This document shows positions 9,110-17,822 of a DNA stretch of 64,000 nt, piece after piece (position 1 is the first letter of the stretch; each line of letters starts with the position of its first letter). The position numbers and the translations under genes are program-made. The stretch spans positions 1-64,000 of the forward strand of contig NZ_WXFG01000024.1 in NCBI RefSeq assembly GCF_009881055.1. The letters run 5' to 3'. The stretch is from Peptoclostridium sp. Its GTDB lineage: Bacteria > Bacillota > Clostridia > Peptostreptococcales > Peptostreptococcaceae. Below the pieces are notes generated by a model, which did no database searches, was not told the DNA's origin, and saw nothing but the letters and a program-made list of their open reading frames with translations.

Positions 9110-10074
9110 TTTAGGACTTCCTTGTTCACGCAAGTCTGGGGTCTTTCTCCGCTAAGCACGCTTACAATATTTCTTGCAGCTATAAGTCCCATCTCTTCCC
9201 TTGTTTCTATTGTTGCTGAACCAATGTGTGGCAGGAGCACTACATTTTTCATGTCGTAGAGCTCTTCTTCTATTAGAGGCTCATTCTCGAATACATCGAG
9301 TCCAGCAGCCCATATTTTGCCTTCTCTTAAGGCTCTCACAAGAGCCTTCTCATCTACCACAGGCCCTCTCGCGGTGTTTATAAGCACCGATGTGTCTTTC
9401 ATCATGTCAAGTTCGGCATCACTTATATAATGTTTTGTTTCCGGATTCAGCGGCACATGCAGCGATACAAAGTCGGATTCGCGAAGGAGCTCCTCCTTGC
9501 TTACAAAGGTTCCACCGGTTTCCTTTTCAAAATCTTCGCTTCTGCTTCTGCCTGTGTAGAGTATTTTCATGTCAAAGCCTCTCGCCTTCTTTGCAAAGTT
9601 GGTGCCAATCCTGCCTCCACCTACTACACCCAGGGTCTTGCCCGTTACGTCTCTTCCAAGCAGCAGAGTGGCCTTCCATGAGTCGAACTTCCTGTCTCTT
9701 ACATACCTGTCCCCCTCAGCAATCCTTCTGGCCGCAGCAAAAAGGAGCGCCCACGCCAGATCGGCTGTTGCATTGTCAAGCACCCCCGGAGTGTTCGTAA
9801 CTAGTATCCCTTTGCGGGTCGCATGCTCAACATCTATGTTGTTGTAGCCCACCGCATAGTTGGCAAATATTCTGCAGCCGTGAGCGGCGTCAAGCACCTC
9901 CTTGTCAATGGGGTCAGTAAGCAGGCACAGTACCGCATCCTTGCCTCTTACCCTCTCCACAAGCTCTTCCTTAGACATCTGGCGATCATCGCCATCATAT
10001 TCCACTTCAAAATGTTGCTTCAGCAATTCTACTGCAACCTCCGGAATCTTTCTCGTTACAAGAACCTTTTTCAT
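9106..10074 (-). CDS. D-2-hydroxyacid dehydrogenase, probable glyoxylate/hydroxypyruvate reductase
   Basis: A 322-residue member of the D-isomer-specific 2-hydroxyacid dehydrogenase family. It shows the nucleotide-binding GGGRIG, followed by GRSRS at the end of the second strand (basic residues there favour NADPH over NADH), then the catalytic Arg in INTARGP, the Glu in DVFENEP and the His in LLPHIGSAT. The next gene is glycerate kinase, overlapping by ATGA, so hydroxypyruvate or glyoxylate reduction is the likely role; substrate is inference. The ATG at 10074 is preferred: the in-frame GTG three codons earlier is part of the ribosome binding site GGGGTGAGG. Confidence 0.9.
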   Translation of the reverse strand: MKKVLVTRKIPEVAVELLKQHFEVEYDGDDRQMSKEELVERVRGKDAVLCLLTDPIDKEVLDAAHGCRIFANYAVGYNNIDVEHATRKGILVTNTPGVLDNATADLAWALLFAAARRIAEGDRYVRDRKFDSWKATLLLGRDVTGKTLGVVGGGRIGTNFAKKARGFDMKILYTGRSRSEDFEKETGGTFVSKEELLRESDFVSLHVPLNPETKHYISDAELDMMKDTSVLINTARGPVVDEKALVRALREGKIWAAGLDVFENEPLIEEELYDMKNVVLLPHIGSATIETREEMGLIAARNIVSVLSGERPQTCVNKEVLK

Positions 10075-10130
10075 AAGCCTCACCCCTATAATTTTTTCTT
10101 CTATACCATTTATATCCCTTTTCTAAAATT

Positions 10131-10177
10131 TAAAAACCCGCCGCTGAAGCCATTAATTAATGTCTCCAGTAGCGGGC
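10131..10177 (-). terminator. Intrinsic terminator of the P-type ATPase gene
   Basis: On the minus strand CCCGC and CTG arms pair with CAG and GCGGG around a TTAATTAA-containing loop, followed by TTTTTAAATTTT. It also lies upstream of the reductase gene. Confidence 0.85.
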
Positions 10178-10191
10178 TGCAAATGTAATCG

Positions 10192-12813
10192 CTATATATT
10201 ATTTGAACTGCTTGATTTTACAAAAGCAAGCTTTGCAAACTGTATCAGCACAAGCGGCATGGCCGAAAGTCCAAATATGGTTGCCAGCTGACCACCTGCA
10301 AGAGGAGCCACTTCGAACACCTTCATAAGAGGCTTGATTTCAAGAACCGACATTAGCAGAACTAGTCCTATTATGGCTGCATACCAAACATACGGATTAC
10401 TGAAAACTCCTGCTGCAAATATCGACTCCCTCGCCCTGCAGTTGAAACCGTGCAGCAGTCTCGAAAGACAAAGCGTAGCGAATGCCATTGTGCTTGCAAG
10501 CATATGGCCCCCGCTTGAGAGTCCTATGTGGAACGCCGTCATTGTAGCTATGGCAATCAGTATACCTTCAAAAAGAATCTCCAGAGAAAACTGTCTGCTC
10601 AGCAACGGAGCGCTTATGTCTCTTGGCTTGTCATTCATTATATTCTTCTTGTAAGGCTCCATGCCTATTGCTATGGCAGGAAGACTGTCTGTAAGGAGGT
10701 TTATAAACAGTAGGTGCACAGCTGCAAAAGGAACCGGCAGAGCCATAAACGATGCATAGAGCACCGAAAGTATACCGGCTGTGTTTCCCGAAAGCAGGAA
10801 TCTTATAGAGTTCTTTATGTTCTCGTATATGCTCCTTCCGTTTGATATTGCCTTTACTATAGTTGAGAAGTTGTCGTCAGTAAGCACCATTGACGATGCA
10901 TCCTTGGCAACCTCTGTTCCAGTTATGCCCATTGCCACGCCGATGTCAGACTGCTTGAGAGCAGGAGCGTCATTCACTCCATCGCCTGTCATTGCAACTA
11001 TGTTGCCCTTGTCCTGCCATGCCCTTACTATCCTTATCTTGTGCTCAGGTGAAACTCTGGCGTATACAGAAATGTTTTCAACCTTTTCCCTCAGCTCTTC
11101 ATCAGTCATGTCATCGAGCATCTGGCCTTCCATGGCCTCTGATTCGTGTTTTAATATGCCTATCTGCTTGGCTATGGCCGACGCAGTTATTTTATGGTCA
11201 CCAGTTATCATGACAGGTTTTATTCCTGCGTTTGCGCATGCCTCAACGGCTGAAGCCGACTCTTCTCTTGGCGGATCCATCATTGATATAAGTCCAAGGA
11301 ATGTCATGTCTTTTTCGTCATCCAAGCCTATTTCAGTATTATCTTCAATTTCCTTGTAAGCAAACGCAAGCACCCTTAGCCCATTTTCTGAAAAGCTTCG
11401 ATTTGCGGCTTCGATTTCTTGTAAATCTTTTTCCGATATGCTGGATATTCCGCTGCATTTTTCTATAGCTACAAGTCTTTTTGCAAGCACATCCACGGCA
11501 CCCTTGGTTACAAGCAGCGTCTTTCCGCCTATGCAATGCACCGTACTCATGAGTTTTCTTCCTGAATCGAATGGAACCTCTCCGAGCCTTGGATATTCAT
11601 CCCTGGCTTTAATCTCGTCAATTCCATACTTTTCCGCAAGATTAACAAGAGCTATCTCCGTAGGATCGCCTATCTCCTTGTCAAAAGAAGTCACAGCATC
11701 ATTGCAGAGCACTGACATCAATACAAGCTTTTGATCCAGGTCTTTGCAGCCTTCTTTAGACTCGTCTTCTACCACTTTACCGTCAACAAACAGCTTCTGC
11801 ACTGTCATCTTGTTTTGAGTGAGCGTTCCGGTCTTGTCAGAACATATTACAGATATGCTTCCAAGACTCTCAACAGCGTGTAGCTTTCTTATTATGGCAT
11901 TTTCCTTGGCCATCTTTTGGGTGCCTATCGCCAAAACTATTGTCACTATTGAGCTTAATGCCTCCGGTATAGCCGCTACTGCAAGCGCCACCGCGAACAT
12001 GAAGGAATCTATTACTGATCCGCCCCTGAATATGTTGAGTGCAAATATGACCGCACAGATTGCAAGTATTGCTATTGCAAGCTTCTTGCCGAAGTTGTCC
12101 AGATTTTCCTGAAGCGGCGTCTTTTTCTCCTGCGTGCTTTCAAGCAGGTTTGCTATCTTACCTATCTCTGTTTCCATACCTATGCTCGTCACGGCAACAA
12201 CTCCCCTGCCGTATGTAACAAAGCTGCCCGAGAAAACCATGTTCTTGCGGTCGCCAAGAGCTATGTTCTCGCCCTCTATAGCGTCTGTCAACTTGTCTAT
12301 GCTCTCGGATTCGCCAGTCAGCGAGCTTTCATTTATCTGCAGGCTGTATGTCTCTATGACCCTGCCGTCGGCGCTGACATAGTCGCCTGCGTCCAAAAAT
12401 AGTATATCTCCAACCATCACTTCTCTAGAGGGTATCTCAACCTTCTTGCCATGTCTTAGGACTTTTGCCGTTGGCGACGATAGAGCCTTGAGACTCTTAA
12501 GCGACTCCTCCGCCTTGACATGCTGCACTGTTCCTAGTATGGCGTTTATGGTGATTACTACAACAATTACTGCCGAACTTTCAAATTTTCCAAGGAAAGC
12601 TGAAATTACAGCCGCGGCTATAAGTATGATCACGAGAAAATCCTTGAACTGCTCCAAAAATACCATCAGAGTGCTCTTTTTCTCCGCCTCGACTAGTTCG
12701 TTATAACCGTACTGATCTCTTCTTTTTTCAACTTCTGCGTTGCTCAACCCTTCTTTATCTGTGTTCAGGTGCAGCAATGCATCTTCAACGGTCTTTTGAT
12801 AAAGCCTGTACAT
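10192..12813 (-). CDS. Cation-transporting P-type ATPase, calcium (P2A) type
   Basis: An 873-residue membrane pump. From the N terminus it has the cation-ATPase N domain, two membrane helices, the actuator loop with LTGES, helix 4 with PEALSS, the phosphorylation motif DKTGTLT near residue 323, the nucleotide-binding domain, GDGVNDAPAL, and a C-terminal set of six helices. This fits SERCA-like bacterial calcium exporters (PacL, YloB, LMCA1). The helix-4 PEALSS differs from the PEGLPA of classic SERCA, so the ion is not certain. AAGGGG precedes the ATG. Single gene bounded by terminators. Confidence 0.9.
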   Translation of the reverse strand: MYRLYQKTVEDALLHLNTDKEGLSNAEVEKRRDQYGYNELVEAEKKSTLMVFLEQFKDFLVIILIAAAVISAFLGKFESSAVIVVVITINAILGTVQHVKAEESLKSLKALSSPTAKVLRHGKKVEIPSREVMVGDILFLDAGDYVSADGRVIETYSLQINESSLTGESESIDKLTDAIEGENIALGDRKNMVFSGSFVTYGRGVVAVTSIGMETEIGKIANLLESTQEKKTPLQENLDNFGKKLAIAILAICAVIFALNIFRGGSVIDSFMFAVALAVAAIPEALSSIVTIVLAIGTQKMAKENAIIRKLHAVESLGSISVICSDKTGTLTQNKMTVQKLFVDGKVVEDESKEGCKDLDQKLVLMSVLCNDAVTSFDKEIGDPTEIALVNLAEKYGIDEIKARDEYPRLGEVPFDSGRKLMSTVHCIGGKTLLVTKGAVDVLAKRLVAIEKCSGISSISEKDLQEIEAANRSFSENGLRVLAFAYKEIEDNTEIGLDDEKDMTFLGLISMMDPPREESASAVEACANAGIKPVMITGDHKITASAIAKQIGILKHESEAMEGQMLDDMTDEELREKVENISVYARVSPEHKIRIVRAWQDKGNIVAMTGDGVNDAPALKQSDIGVAMGITGTEVAKDASSMVLTDDNFSTIVKAISNGRSIYENIKNSIRFLLSGNTAGILSVLYASFMALPVPFAAVHLLFINLLTDSLPAIAIGMEPYKKNIMNDKPRDISAPLLSRQFSLEILFEGILIAIATMTAFHIGLSSGGHMLASTMAFATLCLSRLLHGFNCRARESIFAAGVFSNPYVWYAAIIGLVLLMSVLEIKPLMKVFEVAPLAGGQLATIFGLSAMPLVLIQFAKLAFVKSSSSNNI

Positions 12814-12923
12814 GTTATGAATGCCCCTTTCATAGTATGAGTGTGTGAAATGAAGAATTCACATTATAATAATATATCACAAATAAAAAACGCCTACAAT
12901 TGCGGCTCGATTAGAAATAGATT

Positions 12924-12952
12924 AAAAAACACCTGCACTTGGGCAGGCGTTT
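12924..12952 (-). terminator. Intrinsic terminator of the GNAT gene
   Basis: On the minus strand CGCCTGC and GCAGGTG pair around CCAAGT and are followed by TTTTTT. Confidence 0.85.
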
Positions 12953-12968
12953 TGGAAGCCGTCAATGC

Positions 12969-14093
12969 CTATAACCTGGCGCATTCAAGATATATTTGCT
13001 TTCTGTCCGCTTCGAGTTTACCTTCAGAATGCTTTTCCCAATCCACAATGTATACCCTGCTGCTGTATACTATCGGTGAGATACCACTGAGCACTCCGTC
13101 TGCCGTGCTGCCTGCTGATGCGCCCATTATGAAGTAGTCATAATTCTTCTTTATTCTGGATATTCCTCTAACAAGCGTCTCAATATATTTTCCACCATCT
13201 TCTCTTGCAGCGTAAAATGCCACAGTGTAATACTTTAGAGTTGTACCTGGCTTGGGCATTTTGGGAATGCCTAATACTTTGAAAAGTGGCGATATGGCCC
13301 TGAACGCCTTGTATCGCCCCTTATAGCCAATAACTATGTGCTGTTTGTATCCGCTTTGATCCCATGGCGCCCCACATGCCAACAGTTTTCCGGTGCTCTT
13401 GTCCTTCAACACATAAAAATCGCTATATTTAAGCGGAAATTCAGTTTCACCATACAGATCTTCTCTGCTTATGGCAGGGTAGAAATCATAAAGCCCCCCC
13501 TGCTTCTTGAAAATCTCAAGCATATACTCAACGTCCGCCTCGCATGCCTGACTCAATTCAAAATCACCTGGCGCTCCTTTTTCAGGCAGATTCGTCCTTA
13601 TGCAATGGACATTGTAGCCACCTGAGTAATTGTAGTCAGGCATTGACCTTCTTTTCTTTTCGAACATATTTTGCACATCTTTGTTGTCGCTTAGAATTGT
13701 CGTATATACATGCTCCACACCTTTATCCCTGAGTATATCTCCAATATATTCATATGCAGATGGAAGCAGCCTTGGATATTTCTTTCTGTGCTCTCTAGCC
13801 ATCCTGAGCGCAAATATATAGCCCACCTTCACCGCTCTGCCTCCTACATATAGCCTGTTAATAGCACAAGCCCCGAAACCTATGAAGTCGTCGGTTTCCC
13901 TGTCCCTGCATATTACGACCAAAACATCTTCTCCCTCTTTCTTTAGCGAGAGCACTGCGTTTGGCCTTCGTGTATATAGTATGGATATGCCTCCCTTGAA
14001 CTCCTCTTCCTCAAGCACCCTAAGTATGTGGCTGCTGTATTCTTCTCCAGCTATTTCAAACTTGAATCTGGAACTTCTATTTTTGTAGCTCAT
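12969..14093 (-). CDS. Tandem GNAT-like acetyltransferase protein, function unknown
   Basis: A 374-residue protein with two apparent GNAT-like halves. The first (about residues 10-165) has a mid-domain IGFGACAINRLYVGG strand and a VGYIFALRMAREHRKKYP block resembling the acetyl-CoA pyrophosphate loop region. The second (about 175-370) is more diverged, with LLACGAPWDQ and YDYFIMGAS. No substrate can be named. TAGGAG lies 9 bases before the ATG at 14093, while the ATG at 14102 touches it, so the former is chosen. It lies 70 bp after the radical SAM gene on the same strand and probably shares its transcript; a terminator follows. Confidence 0.65.
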   Translation of the reverse strand: MSYKNRSSRFKFEIAGEEYSSHILRVLEEEEFKGGISILYTRRPNAVLSLKKEGEDVLVVICRDRETDDFIGFGACAINRLYVGGRAVKVGYIFALRMAREHRKKYPRLLPSAYEYIGDILRDKGVEHVYTTILSDNKDVQNMFEKKRRSMPDYNYSGGYNVHCIRTNLPEKGAPGDFELSQACEADVEYMLEIFKKQGGLYDFYPAISREDLYGETEFPLKYSDFYVLKDKSTGKLLACGAPWDQSGYKQHIVIGYKGRYKAFRAISPLFKVLGIPKMPKPGTTLKYYTVAFYAAREDGGKYIETLVRGISRIKKNYDYFIMGASAGSTADGVLSGISPIVYSSRVYIVDWEKHSEGKLEADRKQIYLECARL

Positions 14094-14163
14094 CAAATCC
14101 ATCTCCTATAGGAAGCTCGAGCTTTTCGTCGGTTTCCCTGTAATATCGAATCAGGCTATACTT

Positions 14164-15492
14164 TTAGTCTTTAATGTCTGTGTTGTCAACCATCCGTTTA
14201 CGGTCAAACTCCCTTAGCCTGTCTGCGTAATTTTTGTACGCATAGTTGCACATAAAATTCAGCGGAAGTACCTTGTGGAGCCTGGCTATCCTTTTTAATA
14301 TTGATGGTGTGTTGTAAGTCTGCGTCCAGGCATATATGTTGCCTTCCTCAAGCTGCTGAGCGCTAATCTTCTTTGGCTTGAAAACGCAGTGCTCCACATC
14401 GTACATTGCCCAGTTGTCGTCAGTTATCCTGCCTTCCGTTTTGAGCTTCTCATAAAGGCTCGTTCCCGGGAATGGGGTAAGTATGGAATACCTCGGGAGA
14501 TCCAGCTTTAGCTTTATAACGTACTCTACGGTGCGCTCGAACACATCAGGTCCGTCTTCGTCGGAGCCAAAGCAGAAGGTTCCGTTGACTGCTATACCGT
14601 GAGCATGCATAACTCTCATCAGCTCGAAATAGTCGACGTTCTTGTTTCGCGTCTTGTTCATATCGCTTAGCGAGAGCTGGTTTATGGATTCAAAGCCAAT
14701 TAGCAGCCCCTTGCAGCCGCTTTTTGCCATGAGCGCTATTAGCTCCTTGTCGTGAACTATGTCAGCTGTCGAAAGCCCGAACCACCATTTTTTCAGTGGA
14801 ATCATTTCCCTGAAGAGCTCTCTTGAATACTCGGGGTCAGCAATAAGATTGGGGTCAATAAAGAGCACATCCTTGCCGCCAAGCTGCTCCATCTCCGCTA
14901 TCACATCTTTGACCGGCCTCTTGAACAGTTTTCCCTTGTGCAGCGCATAGACTGCGCAAAATGCACAATCGTTCACGCAGCCCCTGGTAGCCTCCATGCT
15001 GTTTATAGTTATGTAGCCGTCTTTTTTGAGAAGCTGGCGAAGCGGCGGTTTTACAAGCAGAAAATCATTCTCCTTGTCGGCATAGTAAAAATCCTTTAAA
15101 GAACCCGTCTTGAAATCAAGCAGCATCTGAGGGAACGTCCTCTCAGCAAAACCAACCGCCACAGAATCGGCGTGCTGCTTTGCCTCCATTGGCATGAGCG
15201 TCGGGTGCGGGCCCCCTATTATTGTAGTTATGCCTTTTTTTCTGAAATGCTCGCTGTAGGCATAAGCCCTGGGGGCAGTACCAGTTATGGCCGTTATGCC
15301 TATAATATCCGCGTCTATTTCCAGCGGTATTCTCTCCACAGTCTCGTCGAATATCTGGACTTGAGCGCCCAATTCTTCCGGCACGTACCCGGCAAGCGAG
15401 GTCAGCGTCAGAGGCGCGTAATGTATTGCTTTACCGAAATTACCAGTATATCTGTGCATGGCCCCTGCCGGAGCCAATAGAGCAATTTTCAT
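14164..15492 (-). CDS. B12-binding domain radical SAM protein
   Basis: A 442-residue protein. Residues 1-140 form a cobalamin-binding Rossmann domain (DIIGITAITGTAPRAY, then IIGGPHPT). A radical SAM core follows, with CVNDCAFC as the CxxxCxxC ligands of the 4Fe-4S cluster near residue 175. Enzymes of this type include methyltransferases, methylthiotransferases and ring-forming enzymes; the substrate here is unknown. The ATG at 15492 is chosen because the earlier in-frame ATG is part of the Shine-Dalgarno GGGAGGAGTG. First gene of a likely two-gene unit with the GNAT protein, which may modify the same product (inference). Confidence 0.88.
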   Translation of the reverse strand: MKIALLAPAGAMHRYTGNFGKAIHYAPLTLTSLAGYVPEELGAQVQIFDETVERIPLEIDADIIGITAITGTAPRAYAYSEHFRKKGITTIIGGPHPTLMPMEAKQHADSVAVGFAERTFPQMLLDFKTGSLKDFYYADKENDFLLVKPPLRQLLKKDGYITINSMEATRGCVNDCAFCAVYALHKGKLFKRPVKDVIAEMEQLGGKDVLFIDPNLIADPEYSRELFREMIPLKKWWFGLSTADIVHDKELIALMAKSGCKGLLIGFESINQLSLSDMNKTRNKNVDYFELMRVMHAHGIAVNGTFCFGSDEDGPDVFERTVEYVIKLKLDLPRYSILTPFPGTSLYEKLKTEGRITDDNWAMYDVEHCVFKPKKISAQQLEEGNIYAWTQTYNTPSILKRIARLHKVLPLNFMCNYAYKNYADRLREFDRKRMVDNTDIKD

Positions 15493-15677
15493 GGAGTTCA
15501 CTCCTCCCATTTAGTGAGGCTGCTTTCCTCAAACCACAAAGCCAACTTGTTCTTCAAATTATACCCTCACCAATTCTGATGTAACGTTTTTGTAAATGCC
15601 TGATATAACTCTCGTATAAGCTTATTATTAATGTCTTGATAGCGTATTATTTTTTCGACTGAATGGGTATATATTAT

Positions 15678-15706
15678 TTGTAATGTTTCTCAGAAATAGC
15701 TATTAT
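15678..15706 (+). promoter_or_regulatory. Putative promoter of the PspC/LiaF-like pair
   Basis: TTGTAA (15678-15683) and TATTAT (15701-15706) with a 17-base spacer, about 40 bases before the pspC-like ATG. Confidence 0.5.
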
Positions 15707-15745
15707 TTCATCAAAAATCCACTTATACGATTGGAGTGATAAAGT

Positions 15746-16249
15746 ATGGAGAAAAGACTGTACCGTTCAAACAACAAGGTAATAGCGGGAGTATGCGCAG
15801 GAATTGCCGAATATTTCGATATTGACCCCACTCTTGTGAGAATAGCATGGGCTCTTACTGCATTATTGATGGGCTCTGGCGTGCTGGCCTATATAATATG
15901 TGCGATTGTTATACCTCAAAATCCAAATGCATCCGCAGCTCAGCCCGCCTCATCCGGCGCCGTGCCGGCTCGGCTATCTGCAACGCGAGATGGGCTTGGA
16001 GAGGAAGCCGGCGAAACCCAACAGACTGAAGGAACACCTGAAGCCGGGGATACGATGCCCGCTGCATCTCAAGTTTCACAAAAAAGCTCCGATGATGTAA
16101 GCCTGATATTGGGGCTCGTCCTAATTGTCGTAGGCGGACTTTTTCTCGCCCGTAAATTCTTCCACTGGCTGGATATGGGTATTGTTTGGGCAGGATTGCT
16201 TGTGATTTTTGGACTTTATCTCATATTCAAGTCATCGAACAAGAGGTGA
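15746..16249 (+). CDS. PspC domain envelope-stress protein
   Basis: A 167-residue protein whose first 60 residues are a PspC domain: LYRSNNKVIAGVCAGIAEYF, then DPTLVRIAWALT and a membrane helix. A low-complexity Ala/Pro/Glu linker (about 62-110) follows, then two more hydrophobic segments similar to the LiaI/LiaF N-terminal region. PspC proteins sense or transmit envelope stress. GGAG precedes the ATG. The LiaF-like gene begins 5 bases after the stop, so the two form an operon that resembles PspC-LiaF pairs of Firmicutes. No sensor kinase or regulator is adjacent. Confidence 0.85.
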   Translation: MEKRLYRSNNKVIAGVCAGIAEYFDIDPTLVRIAWALTALLMGSGVLAYIICAIVIPQNPNASAAQPASSGAVPARLSATRDGLGEEAGETQQTEGTPEAGDTMPAASQVSQKSSDDVSLILGLVLIVVGGLFLARKFFHWLDMGIVWAGLLVIFGLYLIFKSSNKR

Positions 16250-16254
16250 TCGAC

Positions 16255-17172
16255 ATGAAAAATAATTTATTCGTAGGCTTAGCGCTAATAGTTGCAGGCC
16301 TGCTGCTTGCCCTTTACAACTTCGGCTATATAGACTGGTCTATTTGGATGGCTATCGCAGATCTTTGGCCGCTAATATTCATTGTCATAGGCGTAAGCAT
16401 AATATTCAAACATAAGCCATGGGTGAACGGCCTTGCATGGTCACTGTTCCTGCTTGCGCTAATCGCATACGGGTTCTACATGTCCTCTGTGTCTCCTGAA
16501 AGGTGGAAAAACGGCTTTCCAGGCAACCAGTTCAGACAATACGAGGAGCGTTCATTCTCATACGACTATAACGAGGGCATAAAAAATGCCAAGCTGTCTT
16601 TGGAGCTTGGCGCGGGGAATATAACTGTTGAATCCGACAGCAATAAGCTGTTGTCAGCACTTACTACAAATCCGTATTTTGAAAGCAAGCCTGTGATTGA
16701 AGGTGAAAATGCAAGCTTCGAATTCGCAACTGAGAGAATGGGCATGATGCCGATAGGAAGAGATTCTTATTCCTACGACTTCAAGCTTGGCAGCAAGGCA
16801 GTTTGGGATATCGAGGTCGACTGCGGAGCCATAGACTCCAATTTTGATCTTGCCGGAGTTCCTGTAAGTAGCCTGGATATAGATTTAGGCGCAGCAGACA
16901 TAGAAATCCAAATGGGCAGCCTGCAAAAAGACAGCAGCGTAAACATAGATTCAGGCGCTTCAGACATAAGCATAGCTGTACCTTCTACTTCCGGAGTGAG
17001 AGTCTATATTGATGCGGCACTTAAGTCAAACAACCTCGATTCGCTCGGATGGACCAAGAAGAATGATTATTATGAATCGCCAAACTATGATCAGGCCGAG
17101 AACAAGATAAATATCGAACTAAATACGGGCGTTGGAAATTTCCAATTAACCCAGACAGGCTCTAACATATAG
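16255..17172 (+). CDS. LiaF-like membrane protein with toast-rack adhesin-like domain
   Basis: A 305-residue protein with about four N-terminal hydrophobic segments (residues 1-85) and an extracytoplasmic beta-rich domain from about residue 110. That domain has repeated acidic, glycine-rich strands (LSLELGAGNITVES, DIDLGAADIEI, NIDSGASDISI) typical of the toast-rack/DUF4097-like fold of LiaF proteins. LiaF represses envelope-stress signalling in Bacillus; here function is inferred from domain order and the PspC partner. The ATG at 16255 follows AAGAGGTGATCGAC; an earlier in-frame ATG lies inside pspC. A very strong terminator follows. Confidence 0.8.
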   Translation: MKNNLFVGLALIVAGLLLALYNFGYIDWSIWMAIADLWPLIFIVIGVSIIFKHKPWVNGLAWSLFLLALIAYGFYMSSVSPERWKNGFPGNQFRQYEERSFSYDYNEGIKNAKLSLELGAGNITVESDSNKLLSALTTNPYFESKPVIEGENASFEFATERMGMMPIGRDSYSYDFKLGSKAVWDIEVDCGAIDSNFDLAGVPVSSLDIDLGAADIEIQMGSLQKDSSVNIDSGASDISIAVPSTSGVRVYIDAALKSNNLDSLGWTKKNDYYESPNYDQAENKINIELNTGVGNFQLTQTGSNI

Positions 17173-17210
17173 CTTGAATCCCATATATTAAGCAGTCCGA
17201 ATAAAAAATT

Positions 17211-17265
17211 AAAAGGCCCCGATGATTATACTGTTAGCAGTATAATCATCGGGGCCTTTTTTATT
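17211..17265. terminator. Very strong bidirectional terminator
   Basis: A perfect 23-bp stem (17211-17233 with 17238-17260) around TTAG, with A- and T-runs on both sides. It serves the convergent LiaF-like and VTT genes and touches the stop codon of the latter. Confidence 0.95.
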
Positions 17266-17806
17266 TCATAGCTAAAATCAAAAATATGCTTACTATCTGT
17301 CCTATTACAGCGGCCGGGGCAAATATCCTGAAGCGAAAGCCCATAAGACCGGCAAAATATCCCACAAATCCAAAAGGCTTGAGCGGTATGGAGCTCAGCA
17401 AGAGCACTATGGCAAATGTCTTTTTGCCGCCTAGGCTCAAATTTGCATAGCACGAAAATTTTTTCGACAGCGGATGGCTTATCATGTAGCAGAAAAAAAG
17501 CCCTGCTGACGCTGCTATAACAGATATCAGTGTGCCCTGAATGTTTCCAAAATACTCCATGTTGGCATAAAGAACACCACTCTTTGGAAATATGGGTACC
17601 ACAGTCTGCAGCATTCCTGCTGCAAGAGCCATAAGCATCCCGCCGTCTCCGAGTTCATAATAGTACATCATGAGTCCCTTGTAGCTTGACGTATTGAGCA
17701 TCTCACTTATCCTGTTGATGTTTATAAGCACGGCAGGGACTGTTAAATACAGTCCCGCCATTGCTACTAGCACTAGTATGCAACTATACGAAATTACTGT
17801 CTTCAT
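17261..17806 (-). CDS. TVP38/TMEM64 family (VTT domain) membrane protein
   Basis: A 181-residue membrane protein with four or five hydrophobic segments and the VTT-domain signature, seen as the GMLQTVVPIFPKSGVLYANMEYFG block (split here around residues 64-87) and the SSIPLKPFGFVGYFAGLMG region near 138-156. VTT proteins are linked to lipid scrambling and membrane homeostasis, but this protein's role is unknown. It starts 16 bases after the rhodanese lipoprotein gene, with only a weak ribosome binding site, suggesting an operon and coupled translation. Its stop overlaps the terminator. Confidence 0.8.
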   Translation of the reverse strand: MKTVISYSCILVLVAMAGLYLTVPAVLININRISEMLNTSSYKGLMMYYYELGDGGMLMALAAGMLQTVVPIFPKSGVLYANMEYFGNIQGTLISVIAASAGLFFCYMISHPLSKKFSCYANLSLGGKKTFAIVLLLSSIPLKPFGFVGYFAGLMGFRFRIFAPAAVIGQIVSIFLILAMK

Positions 17807-17822
17807 CTAATTAATCACTACT

